64,000 nt of DNA from Holophagaceae bacterium (GCA_016720465.1 JADKKO010000004.1:744001-808000); one strand, 5' to 3'. Counted from the first letter of the stretch, positions 37,675 through 46,887 are shown. Translations and numbers: made by a program. The notes: generated by a model not told the origin, from the letters alone.

Positions 37675-37696
37675 AAGGCCCCCGCATGGGGGCCTT
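37675..37696. terminator. Hairpin between convergent genes
   Basis: A perfect 9-bp stem, AAGGCCCCC (37675-37683) and GGGGGCCTT (37688-37696), with a GCAT loop, between the stops of the anti-sigma-like gene and the minus-strand WYL protein. It may serve both directions; no long T-tract on either side. Confidence 0.5.
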
Positions 37697-37709
37697 CAGC
37701 TGTCCAGGC

Positions 37710-39629
37710 TCACCCGGCCTGGGCCTGCCCGGGATTCCAGCCGCGCTCATTGAGCAGCCGCGCGCCCTGGATGCGGGTCAGGCGGAAGGCCATCTCCTCC
37801 TGGTGCAGGTGGCAGAAGGCCTGCAGATGGTCGCCTTCCATGGACCGGGGCGTGACGCGGCGCAATTGCGTGCGGTGGGCGGCCGGCGGCAGGTAGGTGA
37901 GTTCCACCATGAGATTGCGGCCGGCGGCGTAATCGAGGATGAGGCGCATCTCCTCGGCAGCCTGGTTGCCGCCCCCGAGATGCAGCATGGGGACGCGCTT
38001 CTGCACTTCCTGGAAGAGGTTCGGGTCCTCGTCGTGGAGGCGTTGCAAGGCGGTGCGGACCATCTGCCGCACGGGCTCCAGATGGTGGTTCATGCCCTTC
38101 TCATCCACGAAGGAGAGGCAGGCCATGGACCAGAGGTAGAGGTCTTCTTCTTCATCGAGGCTCACGGGGAGGAAGCGGCCGGGCTTGGGCAGGTAGCCCG
38201 CGGCCTTCAGCAGGGCGAAGGCGTTTCCGCTGCCCTGGACTTCCAGCACCGTGTCGGAAATGGGGACGAGCTTGAGAGGGATGAGCTCCGGCCGGAGGCG
38301 CAGCTCATCGGCCAGGTGGGCGCTTCGTGCCCGCACCAGGCGTTTGCCTTGCTGCACTTCCACCTCGCCCACGCGTTGGCCGAGATCATCCAGCAGCTGG
38401 AGCAGGGTCGCCGGCATGGCCGCGGTGGCATCGCCGGTCCGGTTTCCCAACCGCTGCTTGATGTCGTCGAGGCTCTGGCCGAAATCCAAAGCGCGGACCA
38501 ACGTATCGGGGCCGATGCGGAAGGTGACCATGGTGTCCAGGCCTTCGACTTCGGCCAGCTGCGCCAATTTGAGCAGGCGGTGCGGGTTCTGGAACATGGG
38601 CGTGAGCCCTTCCAGCGTGGGCTGCAGCACCAGGGGCGGCTCGGTCATGAGGGGCGCCCAGTGGGCATCGGTGCCGCGCAGATCGCGGAGCAGGTATTCC
38701 TGCGCCAGGGCCTCGCCGTGGGCCGTGAGGCTCAAGTGTTCCCGTGTCCCGTCCAGGGCGATCAGGCCCATCCGTCCAAGGAAGGGCAGGAATGAAGTGC
38801 GGGTGCGGCCTTCATCCAGGGAATGGAGTGTCTTCAGGAATGCGAGGAAGGGCTGGATGGCCAGCACCTGCCCGCGGCGTTCGAGCAGGTGTTCCATCAG
38901 GAACCTGCGGTCTTCCGCCGGAGGCATGTCCCACAAGGTGAGATCGTGTTCCAGGAGGCTGGCGAAAGCCCGCTCCGCCACCCATCGAGGCGGATGGATC
39001 AGCACTGCGGGCACCAGGGTGTCCACGCGGCCTTCGCGGCTCCACAGGAATCCAAGGCGGTGCAATAGGGTGAACAGCAGCGTGGCGTCCCGGTCCTCCT
39101 GCAGGAAGACATTGCGGGACAGCAGCTGCGAGAGATCCTTCTTGGCCGGGAGGCCGCCCTTGAGGACGCGGATGCCGACCACGCAGCGCAGCAGCACGGA
39201 CGTGAGCGCCATGGAAAAGCCGTAGAGCGGAGCCGGCTGCAGCAGCGCATCGGGCTGCCCCTGGAAGCTCAAAGAGCAGTCGTCGAAATCGGCCAGGGCG
39301 TCCGCCACGCGCTCCGGCACCACCCAGCCGGTGCCTTCGGGCAGGATCAGTCCAAGGTCCGCCAGATGCCCTTCCATGCCGGGTTCGGGCAGGGCGCCGG
39401 ATTCCACCAGATGTTTCAGGGCGAGCAGATCCTTGCTTTCAAGGTCCGCAAGGGTGTTGGAGAGCTGGGTGTAGTCCTCGAGATGGAAAACCATGGTCTT
39501 CAGCAGCCGCAGGCGGCCTTCGGGCTCTTCTTCCCAGCGCTGGGGCACCGGCAGCTTCCGGTAGTCGCAGATCCTGCGCAGCTGACCGTCGGTGCAACTG
39601 GATAGCAATTTGTACAGGGATTGCGGCAT
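37710..39629 (-). CDS. Helicase_C_3/WYL-type protein of unknown role
   Basis: 639 residues from ATG 39629 (GAGGA upstream). The N-terminal half is helical, with winged-helix-like segments (LYKLLSSCTDGQLRRICDYRKLPVPQ; LSQLLSRNVFLQEDRDATLLFTLLHRLGF). The middle, LVLQPTLEGLTPMFQNPHRLLKLAQLAEVEGLDTMVTFRIGPDTLVRALDFG, split here only for illustration, fits the helicase XPB/Ssl2-type N-domain (Helicase_C_3). The C-terminal about 75 residues look like a WYL ligand-binding domain (RRVTPRSMEGDHLQAFCH, EMAFRLTRIQGARLL). No helicase Walker motifs occur. Proteins of this type are probably ligand- or DNA-sensing regulators. Confidence 0.5.
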   Translation of the reverse strand: MPQSLYKLLSSCTDGQLRRICDYRKLPVPQRWEEEPEGRLRLLKTMVFHLEDYTQLSNTLADLESKDLLALKHLVESGALPEPGMEGHLADLGLILPEGTGWVVPERVADALADFDDCSLSFQGQPDALLQPAPLYGFSMALTSVLLRCVVGIRVLKGGLPAKKDLSQLLSRNVFLQEDRDATLLFTLLHRLGFLWSREGRVDTLVPAVLIHPPRWVAERAFASLLEHDLTLWDMPPAEDRRFLMEHLLERRGQVLAIQPFLAFLKTLHSLDEGRTRTSFLPFLGRMGLIALDGTREHLSLTAHGEALAQEYLLRDLRGTDAHWAPLMTEPPLVLQPTLEGLTPMFQNPHRLLKLAQLAEVEGLDTMVTFRIGPDTLVRALDFGQSLDDIKQRLGNRTGDATAAMPATLLQLLDDLGQRVGEVEVQQGKRLVRARSAHLADELRLRPELIPLKLVPISDTVLEVQGSGNAFALLKAAGYLPKPGRFLPVSLDEEEDLYLWSMACLSFVDEKGMNHHLEPVRQMVRTALQRLHDEDPNLFQEVQKRVPMLHLGGGNQAAEEMRLILDYAAGRNLMVELTYLPPAAHRTQLRRVTPRSMEGDHLQAFCHLHQEEMAFRLTRIQGARLLNERGWNPGQAQAG

Positions 39630-39709
39630 GGATCCTCGCGCATAGCTACAAGCACACGTGACCTTCCAGTATCTCACGGAACGGGAGGATGTTCACGCTT
39701 CAATTTCGA

Positions 39710-42571
39710 TCACAGCCCAAGCAGCAGCGCCGCGAGATCCTCATCGTCCAAGTCGCCGTCGCCATCGAAATCCGCCCTGGTGTCCGCTGCGGGCGAGCCA
39801 GGGCCTTTGTACGCGGCCGCGGCGAGCGCCAGGTCCAGGATGTCCACGCTCCCGTCGCCATTGAGGTCCCGGGTTTTCACGAGGATGGCGGCGGAGGCGG
39901 AACGCGTGGGATCCGCCGAGCTGGTGGCCCTCAGCGTGTAGGTTCCCGGCGCGTCCGGCGCCTTATAGCGCAGGATCCGGCTGCCCTGGGGAGACAGGCT
40001 TCCACCTGTCGCGTCCCAGGCGACGCTCTGGTCGCTCGCGCCCAGGATGGCGGCGGTGAAGGTGCGCGATCCGCCGCTGGGCAGGGTCGCCTGGGAGGGG
40101 CCGATGCCGACTTCCACCGTGCCGCTGCGCAGCCCGATCTCCCACACGCCGCGGCCGAAGGTGGCCGCGCGGACGAAGCTCCCGTCTGGCGCCGCGTAGA
40201 GGTCCCTCACCGCGACGAAAGGCAGGCCGGTTCCGAAGCGGGACCAGGAGGCGCCGCCGTCCGAGGATCGGTACACCCCGAAATCCGTGCCCGCGAACAG
40301 CGTGTTGGAATCCGCCGGACTGTTCTGGATCACATGCACCGGAATGCCGAAGGGAAATCCGTTGGCGACATCCATCGGCGCGAAGCTGAACCCCGCATCC
40401 AGACTCTTCCACGCGTGGCTGCGGTCCAGGTCCGGCGACACCGAAGCCACGTAGATGATCCGGGCGTCCTGGGTGTCGAACCAGATGTGGCTCAAGTAGC
40501 GGTCGTTGTTGGGCAGGGGGCCGAACTGCCTCCAGGGGCCGCCGGTGGTGATGTAGCCGGTGCCTGAGCCCACCTGGAAATCCGAAGTGCCGCTGGCGGC
40601 GATGGCGAGCGTGGAGGCGTCTGTGCTCGCCGCGGCGACCGCGCGGATGTTGCGATCAGGATCGAAACCATCCATGGCCAGGGCTTGCCAATGGTCGGCG
40701 AAATCGCTGCTCCGCCACACCTTGTCGAAGGAGTGGTTGTAGACCGTGTTGCCCGTAGGGTCGGCGGCGCCAAGCACCAGATCGGTCACGAAGGGGGCGT
40801 TGGTCCCGGCGTCGGTGAGCCCGTTGAAGCTGGGCTTGAACGGCGTCGCTCCGCCGTCCGTGGTCTTCATGATGAGCGAAGTATAAAGGGACCCGAGCAT
40901 CAGGTTTCCATTGGACGGATGGATGACCGTCCCGAACCCATCTCCGCCCACGCGGTCCTCGAAGGTGCTGCTCACGAACAGCCCCGCGCCCTCGTCCTGC
41001 CTTAGGCGGGTGCCATTGTCCTGGAGCCCGAGGCTGATAAGGTTCCGCGCGCCGGAGGGGATGGGCGCCAGGGTCGAACCCAGGCGGTAGACCAGGTGGG
41101 AGGACAGCCCGCGGTTGCGGCGGTTGTCGATGAAGGTGAGGAGGCTGGGCACCGTGGCGCCTGGGCCGATGCCGCTGGTGGGAACCGCGGCGCTGTCCAG
41201 CAGGGGACCGCGGACGACGCATAGCCCCCCGTCATTGCCCAGGAAAAGGGTCCTGGGGCCGGTCTTGGACCAGGCTCCCACATGGAAATCCGCGTGGGCG
41301 TAGACGTGGCGGTTCGCGTACCAGTGGGTGAGCTGGGTCCAGTTCTGTCCCCCGTCTTCGGTGCGGTAGAGGCAGGCCGTGGTCCCCACGAAAATGCGGT
41401 TGGCATGGTCCGGGTCCACCGCGAGGCCCTGGTTGTAGAACCCTTGGGTCCCGTCGTAGCCCAGGACATCCGCGCCGATGCCCTGGAAGAGCCCGCCGGC
41501 CTGTTCCGGCGCGGCCTGGAAGCTCCATGTGCGGCCTTGGTCCGTGGTTTTCAGCAGCCCCGGCGCCACGGTTCCCAGGACCTGCGCGAGGCCCCAGCCG
41601 ATGCCCGGGTCGGCCGGGCTCGTGGCGAGGCTCATGCGGATGGGGACGATGCCGCCCACTTGGGCTTCAGTCCAGGTGGCGCCGCCATCGTGGGAATGCC
41701 AGATGCTGCCGGTGCTTTCCAGCCCTGCCGGTTCCAGGCTGCAGGCCAGATCCATGGCGGAGAACCGGACCAGGCTCCAGATCTTGCCGGTGGAATGGCC
41801 GCCCAGGTCCACCGGGACGAAGCTGCGGCCCCCGTCCCCGCTGCGCTTGAGGCCATCGTTTCCACCCACCAGGACGACCTCCGCATCGAGGGGCAGGATG
41901 CAATGGGTGCGTGTTGTGGCGCCCAAACCGGAGCTGGCGGTCCAGGTGGATCCGCCATCGCTGGATCTGAAGAAGCCCCGGGCTTCGGCCCCGTGGGCAT
42001 CGCCCATCCCCAGGAAGATCACCTCAGGATCAACGGGACTCATGGCCACCGCGCCGGCCGCCAAGGTGCCCATGCTGCTGGCCCAGGGCAAGCCGTCGCT
42101 CACAGAGGTCCAGATCCAATCCCGGTCCGTGGCGGGATCGGCGTTCACGCACTTGAACAGCCCGCCGCCGCTGGTGGCCAGGTACAGGATGCGGGGATCG
42201 CCGGGATGGGTGAGGATGCCCGTCACGCGGCCGCTATCCACATCCGGGAAATCCGCGGTCACCAGGTTCGAAAAAGGACCGAGGTTCACCCAGGCCGCGG
42301 AATTGGGGATGCCGGTGGCGGGTACCGAAGGGGCTGGCTGAGCCAGGCGGACCCGGGCCATTTCCTGGGCCGCGAGCCTGGCTTTGCGGTCCAGGTCCGT
42401 GGGCCGCAGCCGTCCACCCATCCAGAATTGGTCCCACTGTTTGCGGAGATCTGGACGGTCCAGGCCAGGCCCTGGAAGCGTCGAATGCCGGGCGGGCAGA
42501 TCCCTGCGCGGACCTCCTTGGGCGGGGGCCGGGAGGCACAGCAGGGCCGTCAGCAGGGCACACAGGCGCAT
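39710..42571 (-). CDS. Secreted sialidase-like (BNR/VPS10) beta-propeller protein with dockerin-like C-terminus
   Basis: 953 residues from ATG 42571, chosen because it opens a signal peptide (MRLCALLTALLCLPAPAQG); the GGAGG upstream is only 1 nt away, so the start may be a little earlier. Repeated Asp-box motifs (SSDGGSTWTASSG, SHDGGATW, TEDGGQNWTQL, SSDGGASWSRFG) build two propeller units like sortilin or xyloglucanase GH74. A bacterial Ig-like domain (about 800-885) follows. The last 60 residues hold two EF-hand-like loops, DLNGDGSVDILDLALA and DFDGDGDLDDEDLAAL, as in dockerin type I. Carbohydrate or surface binding is likely; no catalytic residues can be assigned. Confidence 0.75.
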   Translation of the reverse strand: MRLCALLTALLCLPAPAQGGPRRDLPARHSTLPGPGLDRPDLRKQWDQFWMGGRLRPTDLDRKARLAAQEMARVRLAQPAPSVPATGIPNSAAWVNLGPFSNLVTADFPDVDSGRVTGILTHPGDPRILYLATSGGGLFKCVNADPATDRDWIWTSVSDGLPWASSMGTLAAGAVAMSPVDPEVIFLGMGDAHGAEARGFFRSSDGGSTWTASSGLGATTRTHCILPLDAEVVLVGGNDGLKRSGDGGRSFVPVDLGGHSTGKIWSLVRFSAMDLACSLEPAGLESTGSIWHSHDGGATWTEAQVGGIVPIRMSLATSPADPGIGWGLAQVLGTVAPGLLKTTDQGRTWSFQAAPEQAGGLFQGIGADVLGYDGTQGFYNQGLAVDPDHANRIFVGTTACLYRTEDGGQNWTQLTHWYANRHVYAHADFHVGAWSKTGPRTLFLGNDGGLCVVRGPLLDSAAVPTSGIGPGATVPSLLTFIDNRRNRGLSSHLVYRLGSTLAPIPSGARNLISLGLQDNGTRLRQDEGAGLFVSSTFEDRVGGDGFGTVIHPSNGNLMLGSLYTSLIMKTTDGGATPFKPSFNGLTDAGTNAPFVTDLVLGAADPTGNTVYNHSFDKVWRSSDFADHWQALAMDGFDPDRNIRAVAAASTDASTLAIAASGTSDFQVGSGTGYITTGGPWRQFGPLPNNDRYLSHIWFDTQDARIIYVASVSPDLDRSHAWKSLDAGFSFAPMDVANGFPFGIPVHVIQNSPADSNTLFAGTDFGVYRSSDGGASWSRFGTGLPFVAVRDLYAAPDGSFVRAATFGRGVWEIGLRSGTVEVGIGPSQATLPSGGSRTFTAAILGASDQSVAWDATGGSLSPQGSRILRYKAPDAPGTYTLRATSSADPTRSASAAILVKTRDLNGDGSVDILDLALAAAAYKGPGSPAADTRADFDGDGDLDDEDLAALLLGL

Positions 42572-42642
42572 GCCTCCAGGATAAGCGAACTCCGCGCACC
42601 CACCCCTGGCGAAGGCCATGGACTCTGTGTTTGGATGAAGCC

Positions 42643-43635
42643 ATGACACGCGCCGAAATCCTGATTTCCATGCTGCCCGGCTTTCTGCTCGCCGCCGGGG
42701 CGGAGCCTCTGCTTGCGCGAATGCGGAGGGATCTGCCTCCCTACCGGCGGCACTTCCGGATCTTTATCATCCTGGCCATTTCAAGCCTGGCCGCGCTGTG
42801 GGCGCTGGATCGGGGCCACCTGGCCCCTGGCCGATGGACCACCTGGCTGTTGACGGTTCTGGGCTCCACGGTGGGCTTGGCCTTCGCCACCCTGAGCTTG
42901 GTGCGGTCCCGGAAACTCGCCTCCTGGGGCTGGCAGCGCGGCGGCGCCAAGAGGCCAGATCATGCCAGGCCTTTGATCCTGGTGGCTGATCCCCATTGGA
43001 GCGAGGAGCTGGTGGGGTTGCAGGCGGCGACCCGCGTGCATCCGGAAGCCGACTGGCTCTTCCTGGGGGATGTGTTCGATGTGTGGGTGGGCCTGCCGGG
43101 GATGACCTCCGACGCCCAGCGCAGCTTTCTGTCCTGGGCCCGGGAACGGCGCCGGGCGGGACGCTGGGTGGGACTCTGGATGGGCAACCGGGAATTTTTC
43201 CTGGATGGCCATGCGGGGCTGTTCGACCTGATGGGCGAAGGCGTGGGAGGCGGCCTGGAAGGCGAGGCGCTGGCCTTTGAACATGGGGACCTGATCAACG
43301 CCGGGGACTGGCAGTACCGGCTGTGGAACCGCATCTCCCGCTCAGGCCCCATGTGGCTGCTGTTCCGCCTGATGCCGAGCCGTCTCGCGGCCTTCATCGC
43401 CGCCAAGCTGGAACGGCAGTTGCGCACCACCAACCGGAGCTACAAGCTGGTGTTCCCGCGGCAAGCCTTCGGCGCCGCGGCGGCGGCCCAGGCGCCAGAT
43501 GTCTTCATCACCGGCCACTTCCATACCCATGAAGTGGAAGGCAACGGCATCGCGCTTCCATGGGCCTTCGAAGGGGCTTTCATGGTGTGGCGGGACGGCC
43601 GGGTGGAATCCCTGGAGTCGCCCACGAAAACATGA
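42643..43635 (+). CDS. LpxH-like UDP-2,3-diacylglucosamine pyrophosphatase with N-terminal membrane segment
   Basis: 330 residues from ATG 42643. Two hydrophobic helices (about 38-56 and 66-86) precede the calcineurin-like phosphoesterase domain. Metal ligands: D116 and H118 (VADPHWSEE), GDVFDVW at 142-148, GNREFF at 181-186, FEHGDLIN and TGHFHTHE. The GNR form, instead of GNH, is typical of LpxH, which hydrolyses UDP-diacylglucosamine to lipid X in lipid A synthesis. E. coli LpxH is peripheral and lacks membrane helices, so the N-terminal extension is unusual. Other lpx genes are not in the window. Confidence 0.72.
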   Translation: MTRAEILISMLPGFLLAAGAEPLLARMRRDLPPYRRHFRIFIILAISSLAALWALDRGHLAPGRWTTWLLTVLGSTVGLAFATLSLVRSRKLASWGWQRGGAKRPDHARPLILVADPHWSEELVGLQAATRVHPEADWLFLGDVFDVWVGLPGMTSDAQRSFLSWARERRRAGRWVGLWMGNREFFLDGHAGLFDLMGEGVGGGLEGEALAFEHGDLINAGDWQYRLWNRISRSGPMWLLFRLMPSRLAAFIAAKLERQLRTTNRSYKLVFPRQAFGAAAAAQAPDVFITGHFHTHEVEGNGIALPWAFEGAFMVWRDGRVESLESPTKT

Positions 43636-43677
43636 GACGCGGTGTCCGGGCTTTGCCCGGAGACCACGTGGGGAGCA

Positions 43678-43722
43678 CGAGGGGGACGCAGAGGAAGCGA
43701 AGCGACCGGGCGGTCCCCCTCG
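43678..43722 (+). terminator. Inverted repeat after the LpxH-like gene
   Basis: 10-bp arms CGAGGGGGAC (43678-43687) and GTCCCCCTCG (43713-43722) with a 25-nt loop. A second hairpin, TCCGGG-CTTTG-CCCGGA, lies just upstream at 43645-43661. No T-tract, so function as terminator is uncertain. The rest of the 43636-43793 interval shows only the AGGAGG before the next gene. Confidence 0.4.
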
Positions 43723-43793
43723 TTCATGAAGGGGACCCAACCTTCCTGGGCGGGAGGCATCCATAGCTACGAGCACCCAGCCAGGAGGATTCC

Positions 43794-44366
43794 ATGACCC
43801 GCCTCAGGATGACCGCCACCGCCCTCGGGCTGGCCCTCTTCGCCGCCTGCTCCACCTACACGGTCAAGACCGACTTCGATCCCGCCATCGCCTACGCGAG
43901 CTACCAGACCTTCGATTGGTATGCGGCGAGCAAACGGGCCAAGGGCAAGGGCAGTGGCACCGATCCGATCATGGATAAGCGTGTGCGGGCGTCGGTCCAG
44001 GCCGTCCTTGAATCCAAGGGCTTCAAGCAGGAGGTGGTGGCCGAACCGGATTTCCTGGTGACCTACTACCCGGTCTATCGGAACAAGCGCTACCGCACGA
44101 CCACCAGCTTTGGCGGCGGATATGGCTGGAGCCGCCGGCCTTGGGGCTACGGCGTGGGGACCCGCTTCAGCGCCAGTCAGGTGCACAACTACCGCGAAGG
44201 CACCATCATCCTGGAGATCGTGGACAGCAGGTCCAATCAACTGGTCTGGCAGGGGGCCGCGGAAGGCGCGCTGACGAACCTTGACAACCCCGAAGATGCC
44301 CAGGAAGAAATCCAGAAGGCGGTGCGGGACCTACTCGCGAATTTCCCCCCGGGCCTGAAAAAGTGA
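43794..44366 (+). CDS. DUF4136 lipoprotein
   Basis: 190 residues from ATG 43794, preceded by AGGAGG. The lipobox LFAAC places the lipidated cysteine at C19. The mature part matches DUF4136: YTVKTDFDPAIAYASYQTFDW, then RVRASVQAVLESKGFKQEVVAEPDFLVTYY and a C-terminal GTIILEIVDSRSNQLVWQGAAEG, PEDAQEEIQKAVRDLLANFPP, each quoted only in part. Such proteins are outer-membrane or periplasmic lipoproteins of unknown function, common in Acidobacteriota and Bacteroidota. A Gly/Arg/Tyr-rich loop (GGGYGWSRRPWGYGVG) sits in the middle. Confidence 0.85.
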   Translation: MTRLRMTATALGLALFAACSTYTVKTDFDPAIAYASYQTFDWYAASKRAKGKGSGTDPIMDKRVRASVQAVLESKGFKQEVVAEPDFLVTYYPVYRNKRYRTTTSFGGGYGWSRRPWGYGVGTRFSASQVHNYREGTIILEIVDSRSNQLVWQGAAEGALTNLDNPEDAQEEIQKAVRDLLANFPPGLKK

Positions 44367-44395
44367 TCCGGCCACGGGCCTGATCCGGCATCCGC

Positions 44396-46222
44396 TCAAC
44401 GTCCGGCCTTGAAGACGTAGACCACTTCGATGGCCTCCCGCTGCGCGACGCCCCCCCGGGTGGCTGGCGCGAAGGTGGAACGTTTCGCCGCGGAAATGGC
44501 TTCCTCATTGAAGCCGTAGATGCCTGGCACGCCCTCGAGCACCGTGATGGCCGCAGGCCGTCCCCGTTCATCCACAGAGACACTGAGGCGCACCAGATGG
44601 TCCTTGCCGCTCTCGAACCGCATTTCCTTGGCGCGGCGGGGGAAATTCGCCGCGGCTCTGGAGAGGATCCGGGGCGGTGTGGAAAGCGCGGTCGAGGGAG
44701 ATTGCGGCAGGGGAAGGCGCGTGACGGGAGGCAGGGCTGGCGTTGGGACTTGGTGTTCTATTTTCACTGGCTCCTGCCGGGCGGCTGTTTGCGCTTCCTG
44801 CGCCGCTGGTGGCGCAGGCGCGGCCCCGCCCCTGCTCTGCTTCAGCCTTTCAGCCTCCCTGGCGTTGCTTTCCCGCAACTCCTTCAACTGTTTCTGAAGC
44901 TGGTCCAGGCTCGGTTTGGCGCCAGCCGCGTCGGGGTTCCCGGGATTCGGGTCCGCGGCTGGAATGGTGCTTACGAGGCCGCTAGAGCCGGTGGCCGGCA
45001 TTACCGGGGCAGCCGCCATGGAGGTTGTAGCGGGGGCGCCCGCGACGACCGGCGGCGCTGCGGGCCTTGCCTTCCACCACCGCCATGCGATAAAGCCGCC
45101 CCCGGTCATGACGAGACCGCCCACACCGGCGAAGACCAGTCCCAGGAGCTGCGAATTCCTTTGTCGGGGCTGCGTTTGCATGGCTGGCGGGTACGGCGCG
45201 ACAGGCTCATCCGATGCGTAGACGGCGGCCGAGGGCTCCGGAAGCGAGGCCCTCGTCACATACGGGGCGGGCGGAGCCTCTCTCGCGGTTGGAGGGACCA
45301 GATCCGCAGCGGTCCGGAGCGGCGTGGGCGTGCGCGTTCCGCCGGCGCTCAAACCCGACAGGGAGACCTCGGTCCCTTCCATGGCCGCGTGCATCTTCGA
45401 CTTGGCGGCTTCGGCGATGGGGGAAGCGTCCACCAAGGCGCCCATGAACTGGTACACATCGGAAAAGCGGTCGCGGGGCCGCTTGGCGAAGGCGCGCAGA
45501 AAGACCGCCTTGACCCTGGGGTCCATGCCGGGAGGAATGGTCGGGGGCTCGTTCACGATGCGCAATAGCGTGGAGGCGATGCTGTCGCCCATGAACGGCA
45601 GGGTCCCTGTGAAGGCTTCGAAAGCCGTCACCGCCAGGGCGTAGCAATCCGTGGTGGGGGAGGCCTCCGCATCCTGCAACAGTTCCGGCGCGAAGTAGGA
45701 GGGCGTTCCGATGATGCCGCCGACGGTGGTCAAATGCTGGGATTCGCTGGAGCGGGCCACCCCGAAATCCGTGAGCTTCACGCGCCCGTCGTTCCCCACC
45801 AGGATGTTTTCGGGTTTCACGTCCCGATGGGCGATGCCCGCAGTGGCCGCGGCCATGAGGCCCCGCGCGGCCTGGGTCAGCACATAGAGCAGAGCCTCCG
45901 GCGGGGAGGATTGGTCGTGGATGAGGCCCGCCAGGCTGGTGCCTTTCACGTATTCCATGGCGATGAAAGGCCCCTGCTCAGGATCCTCGCCCACGTCATG
46001 CACGGTGATGATGTTGGGGTGGTTCAGCCGGGCGGAAATCTCCGCTTCCCGCTGGAAGCGCTCCATGGCATGGGCATAGTGGCGCCCCCCTTCGTGGACC
46101 ACCTTGACGACGAGCTGCCGCTTGAGTTTGGGATCCTCGACAAGATAGACCGCTCCCATTCCGCCTCTTCCCAGCAGGCTGAGGACTTGGTAACGACCGA
46201 TGGACGCCGGGTCCTGGGACAT
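44396..46222 (-). CDS. Ser/Thr protein kinase with transmembrane helix and TonB C-terminal-like domain
   Basis: 608 residues. The N-terminal kinase domain (10-265) is intact: GRGGMG loop, K40, HRDVKPEN (132-139), DFG 152-154, APE 178-180. A Pro/Thr-rich juxtamembrane stretch leads to one membrane helix (about 359-380). Outside it are an Ala/Pro linker, a coiled coil (about 437-465, LQKQLKELRESNAREAERL) and a C-terminal domain (about 525-608) resembling TonB_C: FPRRAKEMRFESG, VRLSVSVDERGRPAAITVLEG, FNEEAISAAKRSTFAPA. This fuses a cytoplasmic signalling kinase to a periplasmic TonB-type module. Regulation and targets are unknown. Confidence 0.88.
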   Translation of the reverse strand: MSQDPASIGRYQVLSLLGRGGMGAVYLVEDPKLKRQLVVKVVHEGGRHYAHAMERFQREAEISARLNHPNIITVHDVGEDPEQGPFIAMEYVKGTSLAGLIHDQSSPPEALLYVLTQAARGLMAAATAGIAHRDVKPENILVGNDGRVKLTDFGVARSSESQHLTTVGGIIGTPSYFAPELLQDAEASPTTDCYALAVTAFEAFTGTLPFMGDSIASTLLRIVNEPPTIPPGMDPRVKAVFLRAFAKRPRDRFSDVYQFMGALVDASPIAEAAKSKMHAAMEGTEVSLSGLSAGGTRTPTPLRTAADLVPPTAREAPPAPYVTRASLPEPSAAVYASDEPVAPYPPAMQTQPRQRNSQLLGLVFAGVGGLVMTGGGFIAWRWWKARPAAPPVVAGAPATTSMAAAPVMPATGSSGLVSTIPAADPNPGNPDAAGAKPSLDQLQKQLKELRESNAREAERLKQSRGGAAPAPPAAQEAQTAARQEPVKIEHQVPTPALPPVTRLPLPQSPSTALSTPPRILSRAAANFPRRAKEMRFESGKDHLVRLSVSVDERGRPAAITVLEGVPGIYGFNEEAISAAKRSTFAPATRGGVAQREAIEVVYVFKAGR

Positions 46223-46373
46223 TAGTTTCTCTATTTTTTACAATTATTGGATGGGCAGGCTGAAAAGCCAAGATAAATCCGCTGGCTCAAAAGGCAAGAA
46301 CCTCCCCGTACCAAGATCGGCCGCACAGGAGGTCGGCGGAAGGATATTCTGAGAAAAATCCAAGGAGGCCCCG

Positions 46374-46874
46374 ATGGCCCAAGTCACGCTCAAAGGCACA
46401 CCCGTGAAGACCTCCGGCGAACTCCCGCGGGTGGGCCAGGATTCTCCCGGCTTCACGCTCACCAGAATGGACCTTTCCGAACTCAGCCTATCGGAGCTCA
46501 AGGGCAAGCGGGTGGTCTTGAACATCTTTCCGAGCTTGGACACCTCCACCTGCGCCACGAGCGTGCGGACCTTCAATCAAAAGGCCGGCGGCCTGGCCAA
46601 CACGGTGGTCCTGTGCATCTCTGCGGATCTGCCTTTCGCCCAGAAACGCTTCTGCGGGGCCGAAGGGCTGGAGCAGGTGGTGCCCCTTTCGGACTTCCGG
46701 AACAAGGGGTTCGGGGATGGCTATGGCGTGACGATCCTGGACGGCGCCCTGCGGGGATTGCTGGCCCGGGCGGTGGTGGTGGTGGATGAGGGCGGAAAGG
46801 TGGTCCACACGGAACTGGTTCCGGAAATCGCCAATGAACCGGATTACAGCTCGGCCCTGAACGCGTTGCAGTAG
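46374..46874 (+). CDS. tpx: Thiol peroxidase
   Basis: 166 residues, matching atypical 2-Cys Tpx. It reduces H2O2 and lipid hydroperoxides with electrons from thioredoxin. Peroxidatic cysteine C60 stands in PSLDTSTCATSVRTFN and resolving cysteine C94 in KRFCGAEG, the same spacing as E. coli C61/C95. The ATG follows CAAGGAGG. It is divergent from the kinase gene; the shared 150-bp interval is AT-rich near the kinase start. Confidence 0.95.
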   Translation: MAQVTLKGTPVKTSGELPRVGQDSPGFTLTRMDLSELSLSELKGKRVVLNIFPSLDTSTCATSVRTFNQKAGGLANTVVLCISADLPFAQKRFCGAEGLEQVVPLSDFRNKGFGDGYGVTILDGALRGLLARAVVVVDEGGKVVHTELVPEIANEPDYSSALNALQ

Positions 46875-46887
46875 AAGGACTGGTCCC

